From Burkholderia paludis (lineage in GTDB: Bacteria > Pseudomonadota > Gammaproteobacteria > Burkholderiales > Burkholderiaceae), in the NCBI RefSeq assembly GCF_000732615.1, contig NZ_JPGL01000047.1, positions 1 to 64,000 of the forward strand: DNA of 64,000 nt, written 5' to 3'. Shown in pieces: positions 25,871 through 34,044 of the stretch. The position numbers were made by a program, and so were the translations under genes. The notes under the pieces are model-generated. The model was not told the DNA's origin, did not search any database, and was given only the letters and a program-made list of their open reading frames with translations. The stretch's first letter is position 1. Each line of letters begins with the position of its first letter.

Positions 25871-26556
25871 CGCGCTCCCTCCTGCTTCCGCAGGCCGAAG
25901 CCGCGGGCCAGCCGGCGGTCGAGCAGCGCCAGCCGCGCGCAGTGGATCAGCAGCGCGGCGATCGCGGTCGGGATCGCCCACACCGACAGGTGCAGCGGCT
26001 CGATGGAAATTCCGTTCTGTTCGAGGAAGCCCTTGATCAGCAGGATCGACTGGATCGCGATGAAGATGTCCTCGCCGAAGAACACGGCGATGTTGTCGAC
26101 GCCCGACGCATGCGCGCGGATCTGCTGGCGCACCGACTCGGGCAACTCGCCGTGCCGGTTGACGGCGGCGGCCTCGGCCATCGGCGCGATCAGCGGCCGC
26201 ACCATCTGCGCGTGGCCGCCGAGCGACGTGAGGCCCAGCGCGGCCGTCACCTGGCGCAGCACGAAGTACAGCATCAGCACGCGGCCCGTGGTCGCCGCCT
26301 GCACGCGCGAGATCATCCGCTTCGCCTGCTCCTTGAGGCCGTTGCGCTCGAGCAGCGCGATCACCGGCAGCGTCAGCCAGATGAGCCCCATGTAGCGGTT
26401 CTCGGTGAACGCCTTGCCGAACGCGCTGACGATGTCGACGAGATTCAGCCCGCCCGCCAGCCCCGTCGCGAGCCCCGCGACCGTGACCACCAGCAGCGCA
26501 TTGAAGCGCAGCGCAAAACCGATCACGACGATCGGCACCCCAATCAGCACCAGCAT
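25867..26556 (-). CDS. DUF969 family membrane protein
   Basis: The 229-residue product has about six or seven membrane helices. It contains AFTENRYMGLIWLTLPVIALLERNGL near residue 50, typical of DUF969, and the polar loop SLGGHAQMVRPLIAPMAEAAA. The conserved segment SGVDNIAVFFGEDIFIAIQSILLI could line a transport path. It is the first gene of the cassette. An inverted repeat (26645-26664) lies 89 bases upstream of its start. I infer it is one half of a DUF969/DUF979 transporter. Confidence 0.82.
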   Translation of the reverse strand: MLVLIGVPIVVIGFALRFNALLVVTVAGLATGLAGGLNLVDIVSAFGKAFTENRYMGLIWLTLPVIALLERNGLKEQAKRMISRVQAATTGRVLMLYFVLRQVTAALGLTSLGGHAQMVRPLIAPMAEAAAVNRHGELPESVRQQIRAHASGVDNIAVFFGEDIFIAIQSILLIKGFLEQNGISIEPLHLSVWAIPTAIAALLIHCARLALLDRRLARGFGLRKQEGAR

Positions 26557-26644
26557 TGCTCCTCCTTGTGTCGAACCCGCGGCGCCCGGACACCGCGCCG
26601 CCGGCCCGGTATCGACCGGGCTCGGACGGCAAAATCTAACACGA

Positions 26645-26664
26645 GACTTTATCGATAAAAAGTC
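26645..26664 (-). promoter_or_regulatory. Inverted repeat upstream of the DUF969 cassette
   Basis: GACTTT-N8-AAAGTC is a perfect inverted repeat whose centre contains the self-complementary ATCGAT. It is in the AT-rich heart of the 346-base gap 26557-26902 and overlaps promoter-like text on the minus strand (TTGTCG at about 26665-26670). A GntR- or LysR-like repressor or activator site is plausible. The remainder of the gap holds a 9-base tandem repeat (GGGTGCGTT twice, 26768-26785) and otherwise nothing I can identify. Confidence 0.45.
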
Positions 26665-26902
26665 GACAAATTACCGACTCGGGTAAACGTTGAAACGCGC
26701 GCATGCTGCGTCGGGCCGCGAGCTGCCCGCGTTTCGTCGGAGGAATCGGCGGCCGGCAGGCCGCAGTGGGTGCGTTGGGTGCGTTGGGCGCGGCAGGCGA
26801 TGTCCCGCGACAGCGCCATGCTCGCGCGGGGCCCGCGCGCGTGGCGCGGCCCCGGAGCGCCGACTAAACTGGAAAGCATCGGCAACGTACGGGAGAGCCG
26901 CC

Positions 26903-27127
26903 ATGATTGACGTATTCCAGACCATCGGCAGCCGCGCGTTCTCCGCTCATCTGGCGAAGGACGGGATGGTGACGCTGATGGAGCAACGCCACGAGGTCGA
27001 CCGCGTGACGCTGGCGACCGCCTATGCCGCGCTCGTCGAGGAAGCCGAGGCGGAAGCCGACCTGCTCGACGCGACGGTCGAAGGGATGATGCGCGCGCTG
27101 ATCCAGGGGTACGCGCGCAGCCATTGA
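26903..27127 (+). CDS. Small hypothetical protein, 74 residues
   Basis: It starts at ATG 26903 after GGGAGAGCC and encodes MIDVFQTIGSRAFSAHLAKD with an acidic helical C-terminal half (YAALVEEAEAEADLLDATVE). I recognise no domain. The ribosome site, the compact length and a terminator-like hairpin directly after the stop support a real gene transcribed on its own. It has no cysteine or signal peptide and is probably cytoplasmic. Confidence 0.6.
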   Translation: MIDVFQTIGSRAFSAHLAKDGMVTLMEQRHEVDRVTLATAYAALVEEAEAEADLLDATVEGMMRALIQGYARSH

Positions 27128-27133
27128 CGGCGC

Positions 27134-27161
27134 GGCCGCGCCCGCGAAGCGCGGCCGGTTT
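27134..27161 (+). terminator. Likely terminator of the 74-residue gene
   Basis: GGCCGCG (27134-27140) pairs with CGCGGCC (27150-27156) across a 9-base loop, followed by GGTTT. It begins 7 bases after the stop codon at 27127. Confidence 0.5.
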
Positions 27162-27266
27162 CCGCCGGGGACTGCCGAAGTCGGCGCCGGCGCCGGGCCG
27201 ACACGGCGGATCAGCCGTACCTCCCCCGTCCCGCCGGCATCGATCCCGCCCGGCCGTGGCCGCTCG

Positions 27267-27821
27267 CTATTGCACCGTCAAACGCGCGCGCATCGTGTCG
27301 AATGCGGGCCGGTACGCGTCGAAGCGGTCGACGGGCGCCGTGAAGGACAGTTCGTACACGGTCGTCTCCGTCATCGTCGCGACGATCGCCTGCCGGATCG
27401 CCGTCGCGCCCTCGCGGCGCATGTCGCAGGTCGTCGCGAGCCCCGGCCGGCCGCCCAGCGGCGCCTGCACGGCTGCCGCGCATTGCGCGGTCCAGCCGCG
27501 CTGCCGGTAGCCGTCGACGATCACGTGCAGCATCGTCCCGAATTCGTCGTCGAGACGCGCGGCGCCGTGGTCGATCCGGACCAGCCGCATCAACGCCAGC
27601 GCGGCCTCGGGCGCACCCGATGCGCCGCGTTTCATCGCGACCTCGTTCGAACCGGGCAGCGTCCTGCCGGCGCGGGTCGTCGGCGCGGGGCCGGCCTGGA
27701 CGTCCCAGCCCGGCGGCCAGGGCACCGCCGCGGGCGCGTCCGCGAACGCCGCCGCGGATACGACGCACAGCCATGCGGCAATGGCGCGCACGATCAGGCG
27801 AAAACGGTTTTTTTCGCTCAT
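27267..27821 (-). CDS. Exported protein, possibly DUF4946
   Basis: The 184-residue protein starts with a signal peptide (IVRAIAAWLCVVSAAAFADA, cleavage probable after the AFA-D region near residue 27). The mature part opens with WPPGWDVQAGPAP and has two cysteines in AQCAAAV and TTCDMRR that could form a disulfide. The layout recalls DUF4946 periplasmic proteins of Pseudomonas and Burkholderia, though I am not certain. Function is unknown. The frame is open further upstream, but ATG 27821 is the only start that gives a signal peptide. Confidence 0.62.
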   Translation of the reverse strand: MSEKNRFRLIVRAIAAWLCVVSAAAFADAPAAVPWPPGWDVQAGPAPTTRAGRTLPGSNEVAMKRGASGAPEAALALMRLVRIDHGAARLDDEFGTMLHVIVDGYRQRGWTAQCAAAVQAPLGGRPGLATTCDMRREGATAIRQAIVATMTETTVYELSFTAPVDRFDAYRPAFDTMRARLTVQ

Positions 27822-28039
27822 GTTGCTCGACGGATCGGGTTCGGTGGACGGGGCTGGACAGCGCTGGACCGGGCCGGTGGGCGCGTCATGATCGCACGGC
27901 GTACCGTCCGCCGGCCCGCGGCGACCGGCTGGCGCGGGCCGCGCGCCCCCCGCTCGGCGCCGGGCGAATCCCCCCGTCACGCCTTTTACCATAGAGGAAA
28001 CGCACTGAAACGACGTACCGTGCGAATTTTTCGATTGCC

Positions 28040-28072
28040 GACGCCCGCGTCGCATGACAGCATGCGGGCGTC
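28040..28072 (+). promoter_or_regulatory. Inverted repeat upstream of wspF
   Basis: GACGCCCGC-N15-GCGGGCGTC is a perfect 9-bp inverted repeat in the 373-base gap 27822-28194 between the divergent DUF4946-like and wspF genes. It could be a transcript hairpin or an operator. The rest of the gap includes AT-rich text at 27978-28036 (CTTTTACCATAGAGG and ATTTTTCG), which probably holds the wspF promoter. Confidence 0.4.
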
Positions 28073-28194
28073 GCCAACCGAAACGAATGCCGTGCCGGCC
28101 GGCCGCCGATGCCGATCGGCGGCGCCGAGCCGGCCGCCCCTTCCATGAACCCGGCCCACCTCCAGCATTACGAACCGACCGGAGAATTCCGCTT

Positions 28195-29199
28195 GTGAAC
28201 ATCGGCATCGTCAACGACCTCCCGCTAGCCGTCGAGGCGATGCGCCGCGCGATCGCGCGACGGCCCGAGCACCGCGTGCTGTGGGTCGCGACCGACGGCC
28301 CGCAGGCCGTCGAACTGTGCGCCGCGCAGCCGCCCGACGTCGTGCTGATGGACCTGGTCATGCCGAAATTCGACGGCATCGAAGCCACGCGGCGGATCAT
28401 GCGATCCGAACGACCGTGCGCGATCCTGATCGTGACGAGCTGCATCGGCGCGAACGCGTGGCGCGTGTTCGAGGCGATGGGCGCCGGCGCGCTCGACGCG
28501 GTCGACACGCCGCGGCTCGGCGAAGGCGCGGCCGGCGACACGACCAAACTGCTGCTCGCGAAAATCGACCAGATCGGCCGCCTGCTCGACGCGCCCGGCG
28601 GCCCGCGCCTCGCCGGCATGCCGCTGCCCGCCGGCGGCGGCCCGCTGATCGCGATCGGCGCGTCGGCCGGCGGCCCCGGCGCGCTCGCGTCGATCCTCGG
28701 CGGCCTGCCGGCCGATTTCAACGCGCCGATCGTGATCGTGCAGCATGTCGACCGCGCCTTCGCCGAGGGCATGGCGCAATGGCTCGACGGCCAGACGCCG
28801 CTCGCCGTGCGCGTCGCGCACGAAGGCGACCGCCCGCAGCCGGGCGTCGCGCTGCTCGCCGCGACCGACGATCACCTGCGCATCACCCGCGCCGGCACGC
28901 TCGAATACACGCGCGAGCCGGCCGCCACGCCGTATCGCCCGTCGGTCGACGTGTTCTTCAACAGCCTGACCGAGCACTGGCCCGGCCGCGCGATCGGCGT
29001 GCTGCTCACCGGCATGGGGCGCGACGGCGCGATCGGCCTGAAGGCGCTGCGGATGAAGGGCTACCATACGATCGCGCAGGACGAGGCGACGAGCGCCGTG
29101 TACGGCATGCCGAAGGCGGCCGCGACACTCGGCGCGGCGCGCGCGATCCTGCCGCTCGGACGCATCGCGGGCGAACTGGCGGCGCTCGCACGGATTTGA
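28195..29199 (+). CDS. wspF: Chemotaxis-type protein-glutamate methylesterase, WspF-like
   Basis: The 334-residue CheB-family enzyme has an N-terminal receiver domain with acceptor D53 (VVLMDLVMP) and a C-terminal methylesterase domain with the catalytic triad S157 (GASAGGPG), H184 (QHVD) and D277 (GMGRDG). The opening MNIGIVNDLPLAVEAMRR closely resembles Pseudomonas WspF, which demethylates the receptor WspA and lowers WspR activity. The start is GTG at 28195, ten bases after GGAG. It is followed directly by wspR. No receptor, CheW, CheR or histidine kinase gene (wspA-E) is next to it in this window. Confidence 0.85.
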   Translation: MNIGIVNDLPLAVEAMRRAIARRPEHRVLWVATDGPQAVELCAAQPPDVVLMDLVMPKFDGIEATRRIMRSERPCAILIVTSCIGANAWRVFEAMGAGALDAVDTPRLGEGAAGDTTKLLLAKIDQIGRLLDAPGGPRLAGMPLPAGGGPLIAIGASAGGPGALASILGGLPADFNAPIVIVQHVDRAFAEGMAQWLDGQTPLAVRVAHEGDRPQPGVALLAATDDHLRITRAGTLEYTREPAATPYRPSVDVFFNSLTEHWPGRAIGVLLTGMGRDGAIGLKALRMKGYHTIAQDEATSAVYGMPKAAATLGAARAILPLGRIAGELAALARI

Positions 29200-29248
29200 G
29201 CCCGATAAACATGTGCAACACCCATGCCCGTCCCCATCCGCATCGATC

Positions 29249-30322
29249 ATGAGCATTGACCTGACTCGCCCGCCAGGCGGCCCCTACACGCCGCGCATCG
29301 ACGTGCCGGCGATGGTACTGCTGGTCGACGACCAGACGATCGTCGCGGAAGCCGTACGGCGCGCGCTCGTCGACGAGGAAGGCATCGACTTCCATTACTG
29401 CCCGCGTTCGGACGACGCGATGGCCACCGCGATCGAGACGCGCCCCACCGTGATCCTGCAGGACCTGGTGATGCCCGGCATCGACGGGCTGAGCCTCGTG
29501 AAGGCGTACCGCGAGAATCCGGCGACGCGCGACGTGCCGATCATCGTGCTGTCGACGCAGGAAGAACCGGCGATCAAGAGCACCGCGTTCGCGGTCGGCG
29601 CGAACGACTACCTCGTCAAGCTGCCCGATCGCATCGAGCTGGTCGCGCGCGTGCGCTACCACTCGCGCTCGTACATGAACCTGCTGCAGCGCGACGAGGC
29701 CTATCGCGCGCTGCGGCAGTCGCAGCAGCAACTGCTCGAGGCCAACCTCGAGCTGCGACGCCTCACGCATTCGGACGGCCTGACCGGGCTGTCGAACCGG
29801 CGCTATCTCGACGAATACCTGTCCGCCGAATGGCGGCGCGGCACGCGCGAGCGCAGCGAGCTGTCGCTGCTGATGATCGACGTCGACAACTTCAAGCTGT
29901 ACAACGACACGTACGGCCACGTGTCGGGCGACAGCGTGCTCAAGCAGATCGCGTCGACCATCGAGCGCTGCCTCGGCCAGTCGGGCGATCTCGCCGCGCG
30001 CTTCGGCGGCGAGGAGTTCGCGGTGGTGATGCCGGCCACGTCGCCGGGCGCCGCGCGGCTGCTGGGCGAGAAGATCCGTCTCGCGGTCGAGGCGCTGCGG
30101 CTGCGGCACGCGCATTCGTCGACGGGCGACACCGTGACGATCAGCATCGGCGGCGCGACCATCGTGCCGATGTCCGGCCTGCCGACGACCGTGCTGATCG
30201 AGGCGGCCGACCGTGCGCTCTATCGCGCCAAGCACGAGGGCAAGAACCGCGTCGAGATCGACGCCACGCCGACGCAGACGCCCACGGGCGCCGGCGACTT
30301 CAGCACGCCGCGCATCGACTGA
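29249..30322 (+). CDS. wspR: Receiver-GGDEF response regulator, diguanylate cyclase WspR
   Basis: The 357-residue protein has a receiver domain with acceptor D72 (VILQDLVMPGIDG), a linking coiled coil (RDEAYRALRQSQQQLLEANL) and a diguanylate cyclase domain with the active site GGEEF at 253-257. It is colinear with Pseudomonas WspR, which makes cyclic-di-GMP when phosphorylated. The inhibitory site that reads R-x-x-D in Pseudomonas WspR is Q-S-G-D at 244-247 here, so the arginine is lost. The start at 29249 gives the best match; GTG at 29213 would add 12 residues. It follows wspF by 49 bases. Confidence 0.88.
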   Translation: MSIDLTRPPGGPYTPRIDVPAMVLLVDDQTIVAEAVRRALVDEEGIDFHYCPRSDDAMATAIETRPTVILQDLVMPGIDGLSLVKAYRENPATRDVPIIVLSTQEEPAIKSTAFAVGANDYLVKLPDRIELVARVRYHSRSYMNLLQRDEAYRALRQSQQQLLEANLELRRLTHSDGLTGLSNRRYLDEYLSAEWRRGTRERSELSLLMIDVDNFKLYNDTYGHVSGDSVLKQIASTIERCLGQSGDLAARFGGEEFAVVMPATSPGAARLLGEKIRLAVEALRLRHAHSSTGDTVTISIGGATIVPMSGLPTTVLIEAADRALYRAKHEGKNRVEIDATPTQTPTGAGDFSTPRID

Positions 30323-30335
30323 GCGCGCGCGCCGC

Positions 30336-32567
30336 TCACGCGCGGCGCAGCCGGCGCGCGTAGTCGTTCGCGTCGAGCGGATGGCTGAACAGGTAGCCCT
30401 GCTGCATGTCGCAGCCGATCTGCTGCAGGAAACGCGACTGCGCCTGCGTTTCGACGCCTTCGGCCGTCACCTTCATCCCGAGCGAATGCGCCATCGCGAC
30501 GACGGCCTGCGTGATCGCGACCGCGTCGTGATGATCGGGCACGCCCGACACGAACGAGCGATCGACCTTCAGGTTGTGCAGCGGAAAACGCTTCAGGTAG
30601 GCGAGCGACGAATAGCCGGTGCCGAAATCGTCGACCGAGATCCGCACGTTCATGTCCGTGAGCGCCTCGAGCATCGGCAGCACGGTGTCCGTGTCGTTCA
30701 TCAGCAGTCCTTCCGTGATCTCGAGTTCGAGCGCGGACGGATCGAGCCGCGTCTGCGCGAGACAGCGATCGACCGATTCGACCAGCCCTTCGTGGAACTG
30801 CCGAGGCGACAGGTTGACGGCCAGCATCAGGTCGGGCGCGATCGTGCGGCGCCATTCCGCCGCCTGCCGGCACGCGGTTTCGAGCACCCACTGGCCGATC
30901 GCGACGATCTGCCCCGTATCTTCCGCGACCGGGATGAACTCCGTCGGCGACATCGGCCCGAGCTCGGGGCTGGTCCAGCGCAGCAGCGCTTCGGCGCCGA
31001 CCGTGCGGCCGCTGCGCGCATCGACGACGGGCTGATACGCGAGCCGCAGCATGTCCGACGAAAGCGCGCGCCGCAGCGACTGCTCGATCGCGAAACGGCG
31101 CTGCAGCCGCTGGTTCAGCTGCGCCGTGAAGAACGTGAAGTGGTTGCGGCCGCGCTGCTTCGCCTCGTACATCGCCGAATCCGCGTTGCGCATCAGCGTG
31201 ACCGCATCGTCCCCGTCGCGCGGCGCGACGCTGATCCCGATCGACACGCCCAGCCAGTATTCGTTGTTCGCGATCGCGAACGGCTTCGCGATCGTGTCGA
31301 TCACCTCGCGTGCGAGCGCCGCGAGCCGGTCGGGATCGTCGCAGTCGTCGACGAGCATCACGAACTCGTCGCCGCCGACGCGCGTCAGCGCGTACCGGCC
31401 GCCGCCGCAGGCCGCGAGCCGCGCCGCGACGCTGCGCAGCAGCGCGTCGCCCGCGTCGTGGCCGGCCGTGTCGTTGACCTTCTTGAAGCCGACGAGGTCG
31501 ATGAACAGGATCGCGACGCGCGCATGCCCGCAGAACAGCTCGCGCATGCGGTCGGCAAGCCAGCGGCGGTTGTAGAGGCCCGTCAGCGCATCGCGCGTCG
31601 CCAGGTAGCGCAGTTGCTCCTGCGCCTCGCGCACGGGGCCGATGTCGTTGAACGACACGAGGACCGAGTCGGCCTGCCGCTCGCCCGGCTTCACGATCGG
31701 CACCGCGTTGCCGCGCACCCAGATGATGTCGCCGTCCGCCAGGCCGAAGCCGACCGTGTAGTCGAGCATCGGCGTGGCCGTCTCGAGCGCGACCCGGCTC
31801 GGCCAGTCGTCGGGCGCGATCGGCGTGCCGTCCTCGTTCAGCTTGCGCAGGATCACCGTCGACAGCCGCCGGCCGACGAGGTCGCCCTGCACCCGCATCA
31901 TCCGGTTCGCGCTCGGGTTGCTCGCGACCACGACGTCGTCGCGCGACACGACGAGGATGCCCTCGTTCAGGCTGTTGACCACGAGCCGGTGATGCTCCTC
32001 GCTGCGCGCGAGCTGCCGCGCGATCCGGTCCTGGTGCACCGCGAGGCCGACGCTGTTGCCGATGTCGCGCAACAGCTCGGTTTCCTCGTCGCCCGGCCGG
32101 CGCGGCCGGCGGTGATAGACGGCGAACGCGCCGAGCACGGCGCCCGCATCGTCGAGGAACGGCACCGACCAGCACGCGCGCAAGCCCAGCGGCAACGCGA
32201 CGGCCCGGTAGTCGGCCCATAGCGGATCGGTTTCGATGTCCTCGACGGCGACCATCCGGCGCAGGTACATCGCGGTGCCGCACGAGCCCGCCGCGGGCCC
32301 GATCGGCGCGCCCTCGATCGCCGCGCTGTACTGCGCGGGCAGCGACGGCGCGGCGCCGACATGCACGTGCACACCGTCCGGATCGAGCAGCAGGATCGTG
32401 CACGAGGCGCCGTCGCCGAGCAAAGCCTCGGCGCGCCGGCAGACCTCGATCAACAGGTCCGGCAACGGTGTATTGCGCGTGATCAGCCTCAGCACGCTCT
32501 GCTCGGACGCGAGCACTTCCGCTGCGAGCCCGAGGCTGTAACGAGAACTATGCGGTTCGGTATTCAA
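30336..32567 (-). CDS. GAF-PAS-GGDEF-EAL cyclic-di-GMP turnover protein
   Basis: The 743-residue protein has, in order, a GAF domain (about residues 10-170, ASCTILLLDPDGVHVHVG), a PAS domain (about 185-310), GGDEF (RVGGDEFVM) and EAL (VGAEALLRW). EAL catalytic segments are intact: NLSPRQF, EITEGLLM, VDDFGTGYSSL, KVDRSFV and TAEGVET, so phosphodiesterase activity is likely. The GGDEF motif is also intact, so both activities are possible. No ATG fits the N-terminus: TTG at 32567 after GGCAGGA is the best start. It converges on wspR with a 13-base gap, forming a local c-di-GMP gene group. Confidence 0.85.
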   Translation of the reverse strand: MNTEPHSSRYSLGLAAEVLASEQSVLRLITRNTPLPDLLIEVCRRAEALLGDGASCTILLLDPDGVHVHVGAAPSLPAQYSAAIEGAPIGPAAGSCGTAMYLRRMVAVEDIETDPLWADYRAVALPLGLRACWSVPFLDDAGAVLGAFAVYHRRPRRPGDEETELLRDIGNSVGLAVHQDRIARQLARSEEHHRLVVNSLNEGILVVSRDDVVVASNPSANRMMRVQGDLVGRRLSTVILRKLNEDGTPIAPDDWPSRVALETATPMLDYTVGFGLADGDIIWVRGNAVPIVKPGERQADSVLVSFNDIGPVREAQEQLRYLATRDALTGLYNRRWLADRMRELFCGHARVAILFIDLVGFKKVNDTAGHDAGDALLRSVAARLAACGGGRYALTRVGGDEFVMLVDDCDDPDRLAALAREVIDTIAKPFAIANNEYWLGVSIGISVAPRDGDDAVTLMRNADSAMYEAKQRGRNHFTFFTAQLNQRLQRRFAIEQSLRRALSSDMLRLAYQPVVDARSGRTVGAEALLRWTSPELGPMSPTEFIPVAEDTGQIVAIGQWVLETACRQAAEWRRTIAPDLMLAVNLSPRQFHEGLVESVDRCLAQTRLDPSALELEITEGLLMNDTDTVLPMLEALTDMNVRISVDDFGTGYSSLAYLKRFPLHNLKVDRSFVSGVPDHHDAVAITQAVVAMAHSLGMKVTAEGVETQAQSRFLQQIGCDMQQGYLFSHPLDANDYARRLRRA

Positions 32568-32903
32568 GATGAATCCTGCCGTCTGTCCGATCGGGTCTGA
32601 TACGCCCGATTCGTTTTCGATCTTTCGTGCCCTTGCCGCCCCGGATTCATGCCGACGCCCGGTGCGCCCCGTATCGCGCGCTGTGCCAAGGCGCGCCGAA
32701 AATACATTTAACACCAATCCGTGACACCCGGCTCATCCGCGCGCATCAGGGCTTACGCGCGGTCGACGCGGCGCCTGCGGCCTGCTGTCAGCCCGCCGAA
32801 AGACTTGCGCGCGGCGCGACGGCCTCGGGCGCATTCGCACCCGGCCCGCGCCTTCACTGCAACCGATTCGTCAGCTATCTGACGAAACCCGTTTCGTTCG
32901 CGT
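32568..32903. other. Non-coding stretch of 336 bp
   Basis: This gap between the LysR gene stop and the GGDEF-EAL start must hold the promoter of the latter. I see no gene, clear terminator or repeat in it. The part near 32700-32720 (ATACATTTAACACC) is the most AT-rich and is a candidate promoter site on the minus strand. Confidence 0.4.
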
Positions 32904-33935
32904 TCATTCGTCCGCGCCGGGATGCGCGCGCGTCACGGCCTTCAGCGCGTCGATCGCGGCAGCGATCGACGCGCTCGCGGGCGCCGCATGCAGCGCGCCC
33001 ACGCGGTCGGGCATCGTCGACAGCTTCAACGGCAACCGGCCGACGCGCTCGCCCGCGCGCATGGCCAGCCCGAATGCCCGGGACGACTGCACGAACAGGC
33101 ACGGCGACTGCTCGGCGACCGTGCGGTTGGTCTGCCATGACACCGATTCCATCTGCACGTGCGGCGGCGGCAGGCCGGCCTTCGCGAACTCGGCGTCCAG
33201 CGCCGTGCGCGCCGGCGACCCGAGCGGCGGCGCGATCCACGGAAACGCGGCGGCGTCGCGCCACCCGATCCGCGCGCGCCCGAGCAGCGGATGGCGCGGC
33301 CCGCACACGACGATCATGTCGTCGCGATACAGCGGCGCGACGTCCAGCCCCGCGCCCAGCGCGGATGCATCGAGCCGGCACACGAGCAGGTCCAGCTCGC
33401 GACGCTGCGCCTGCGCGAGCATCCGGTCGAGCGTGTCCTCGCGCACGTTGAGCTGCACGGGACGCCCGGCCTCCCGCAGCCACGCCAGCGCGCCCGGAAT
33501 CAGCAGCGGCGCCATGTTCGGCAGCAGCCCGATCGACACCGGGCGGCCGGCGCCGGTGCGCAACGCGTCGAACGCGGGCGCGACGCCGCGCAGGTCGGTC
33601 AGCACGCGGCCGAGCCGTTCGAGCAGCGCATCGCCGTACAGCGTCGGCGCGACGCGCCGCGACGTGCGCTCGAACAGCGGCAGGCCGAGCGATTCCTCGA
33701 GCTCGCGCAGCCATTTCGACAGCGCGGGCTGCGTGATCGACGCGGCCTCGGCCGTGCGGGCGAAACTGCGCGTACGCGCGAGCGTGTCGAGCGTTTCCAT
33801 GTCGCGCACGCGCAACCGCCGCAGCGCCTGCGCGATGCGCTGCTCGTGGGCCGGCGCGCCGGGCGGCGCAAGCGGTTCGGGCCGGGTGCGGCCGGCCGGG
33901 CTGCGGGGGGCTGGGGTCACGGGCGTCTCCGTCAT
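32904..33935 (-). CDS. LysR-family transcriptional regulator
   Basis: The 343-residue protein has a winged helix with SFARTAEAASITQPALSKWL (about residues 56-75) followed by the linker helix ELEESLGLPLFERTSR and a two-lobed substrate-binding domain beginning SIGLLPNMAPLLIPG. The longer N-terminus (RIAQALRRLRVRDMETL) is like that of GbpR/PcaQ-type members. It is divergent from the sulfatase gene, which it most likely controls, and two ATCGATCGA repeats lie in the gap. The inducer is unknown; a sulfate ester or sulfur-starvation signal is a guess from context. Confidence 0.87.
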   Translation of the reverse strand: MTETPVTPAPRSPAGRTRPEPLAPPGAPAHEQRIAQALRRLRVRDMETLDTLARTRSFARTAEAASITQPALSKWLRELEESLGLPLFERTSRRVAPTLYGDALLERLGRVLTDLRGVAPAFDALRTGAGRPVSIGLLPNMAPLLIPGALAWLREAGRPVQLNVREDTLDRMLAQAQRRELDLLVCRLDASALGAGLDVAPLYRDDMIVVCGPRHPLLGRARIGWRDAAAFPWIAPPLGSPARTALDAEFAKAGLPPPHVQMESVSWQTNRTVAEQSPCLFVQSSRAFGLAMRAGERVGRLPLKLSTMPDRVGALHAAPASASIAAAIDALKAVTRAHPGADE

Positions 33936-33951
33936 TCATGTCGCTCAGGTT

Positions 33952-33982
33952 ATCGATCGACCCGGATCTTTCATCGATCGAT
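33952..33982. promoter_or_regulatory. Paired ATCGATCGA sites between LysR and sulfatase genes
   Basis: ATCGATCGA at 33952-33960 and ATCGATCGAT at 33973-33982 are 21 bp apart, two helical turns. Each is nearly self-complementary. This spacing is what a LysR tetramer bound to activation and recognition sites would use, so this is a good candidate operator for the sulfatase promoter. Confidence 0.5.
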
Positions 33983-34044
33983 ACGCGATCCTGCCGCATA
34001 GTCGTCGCCATGAACACCCCCGGCACGATCAGGAGACGCCCCAC

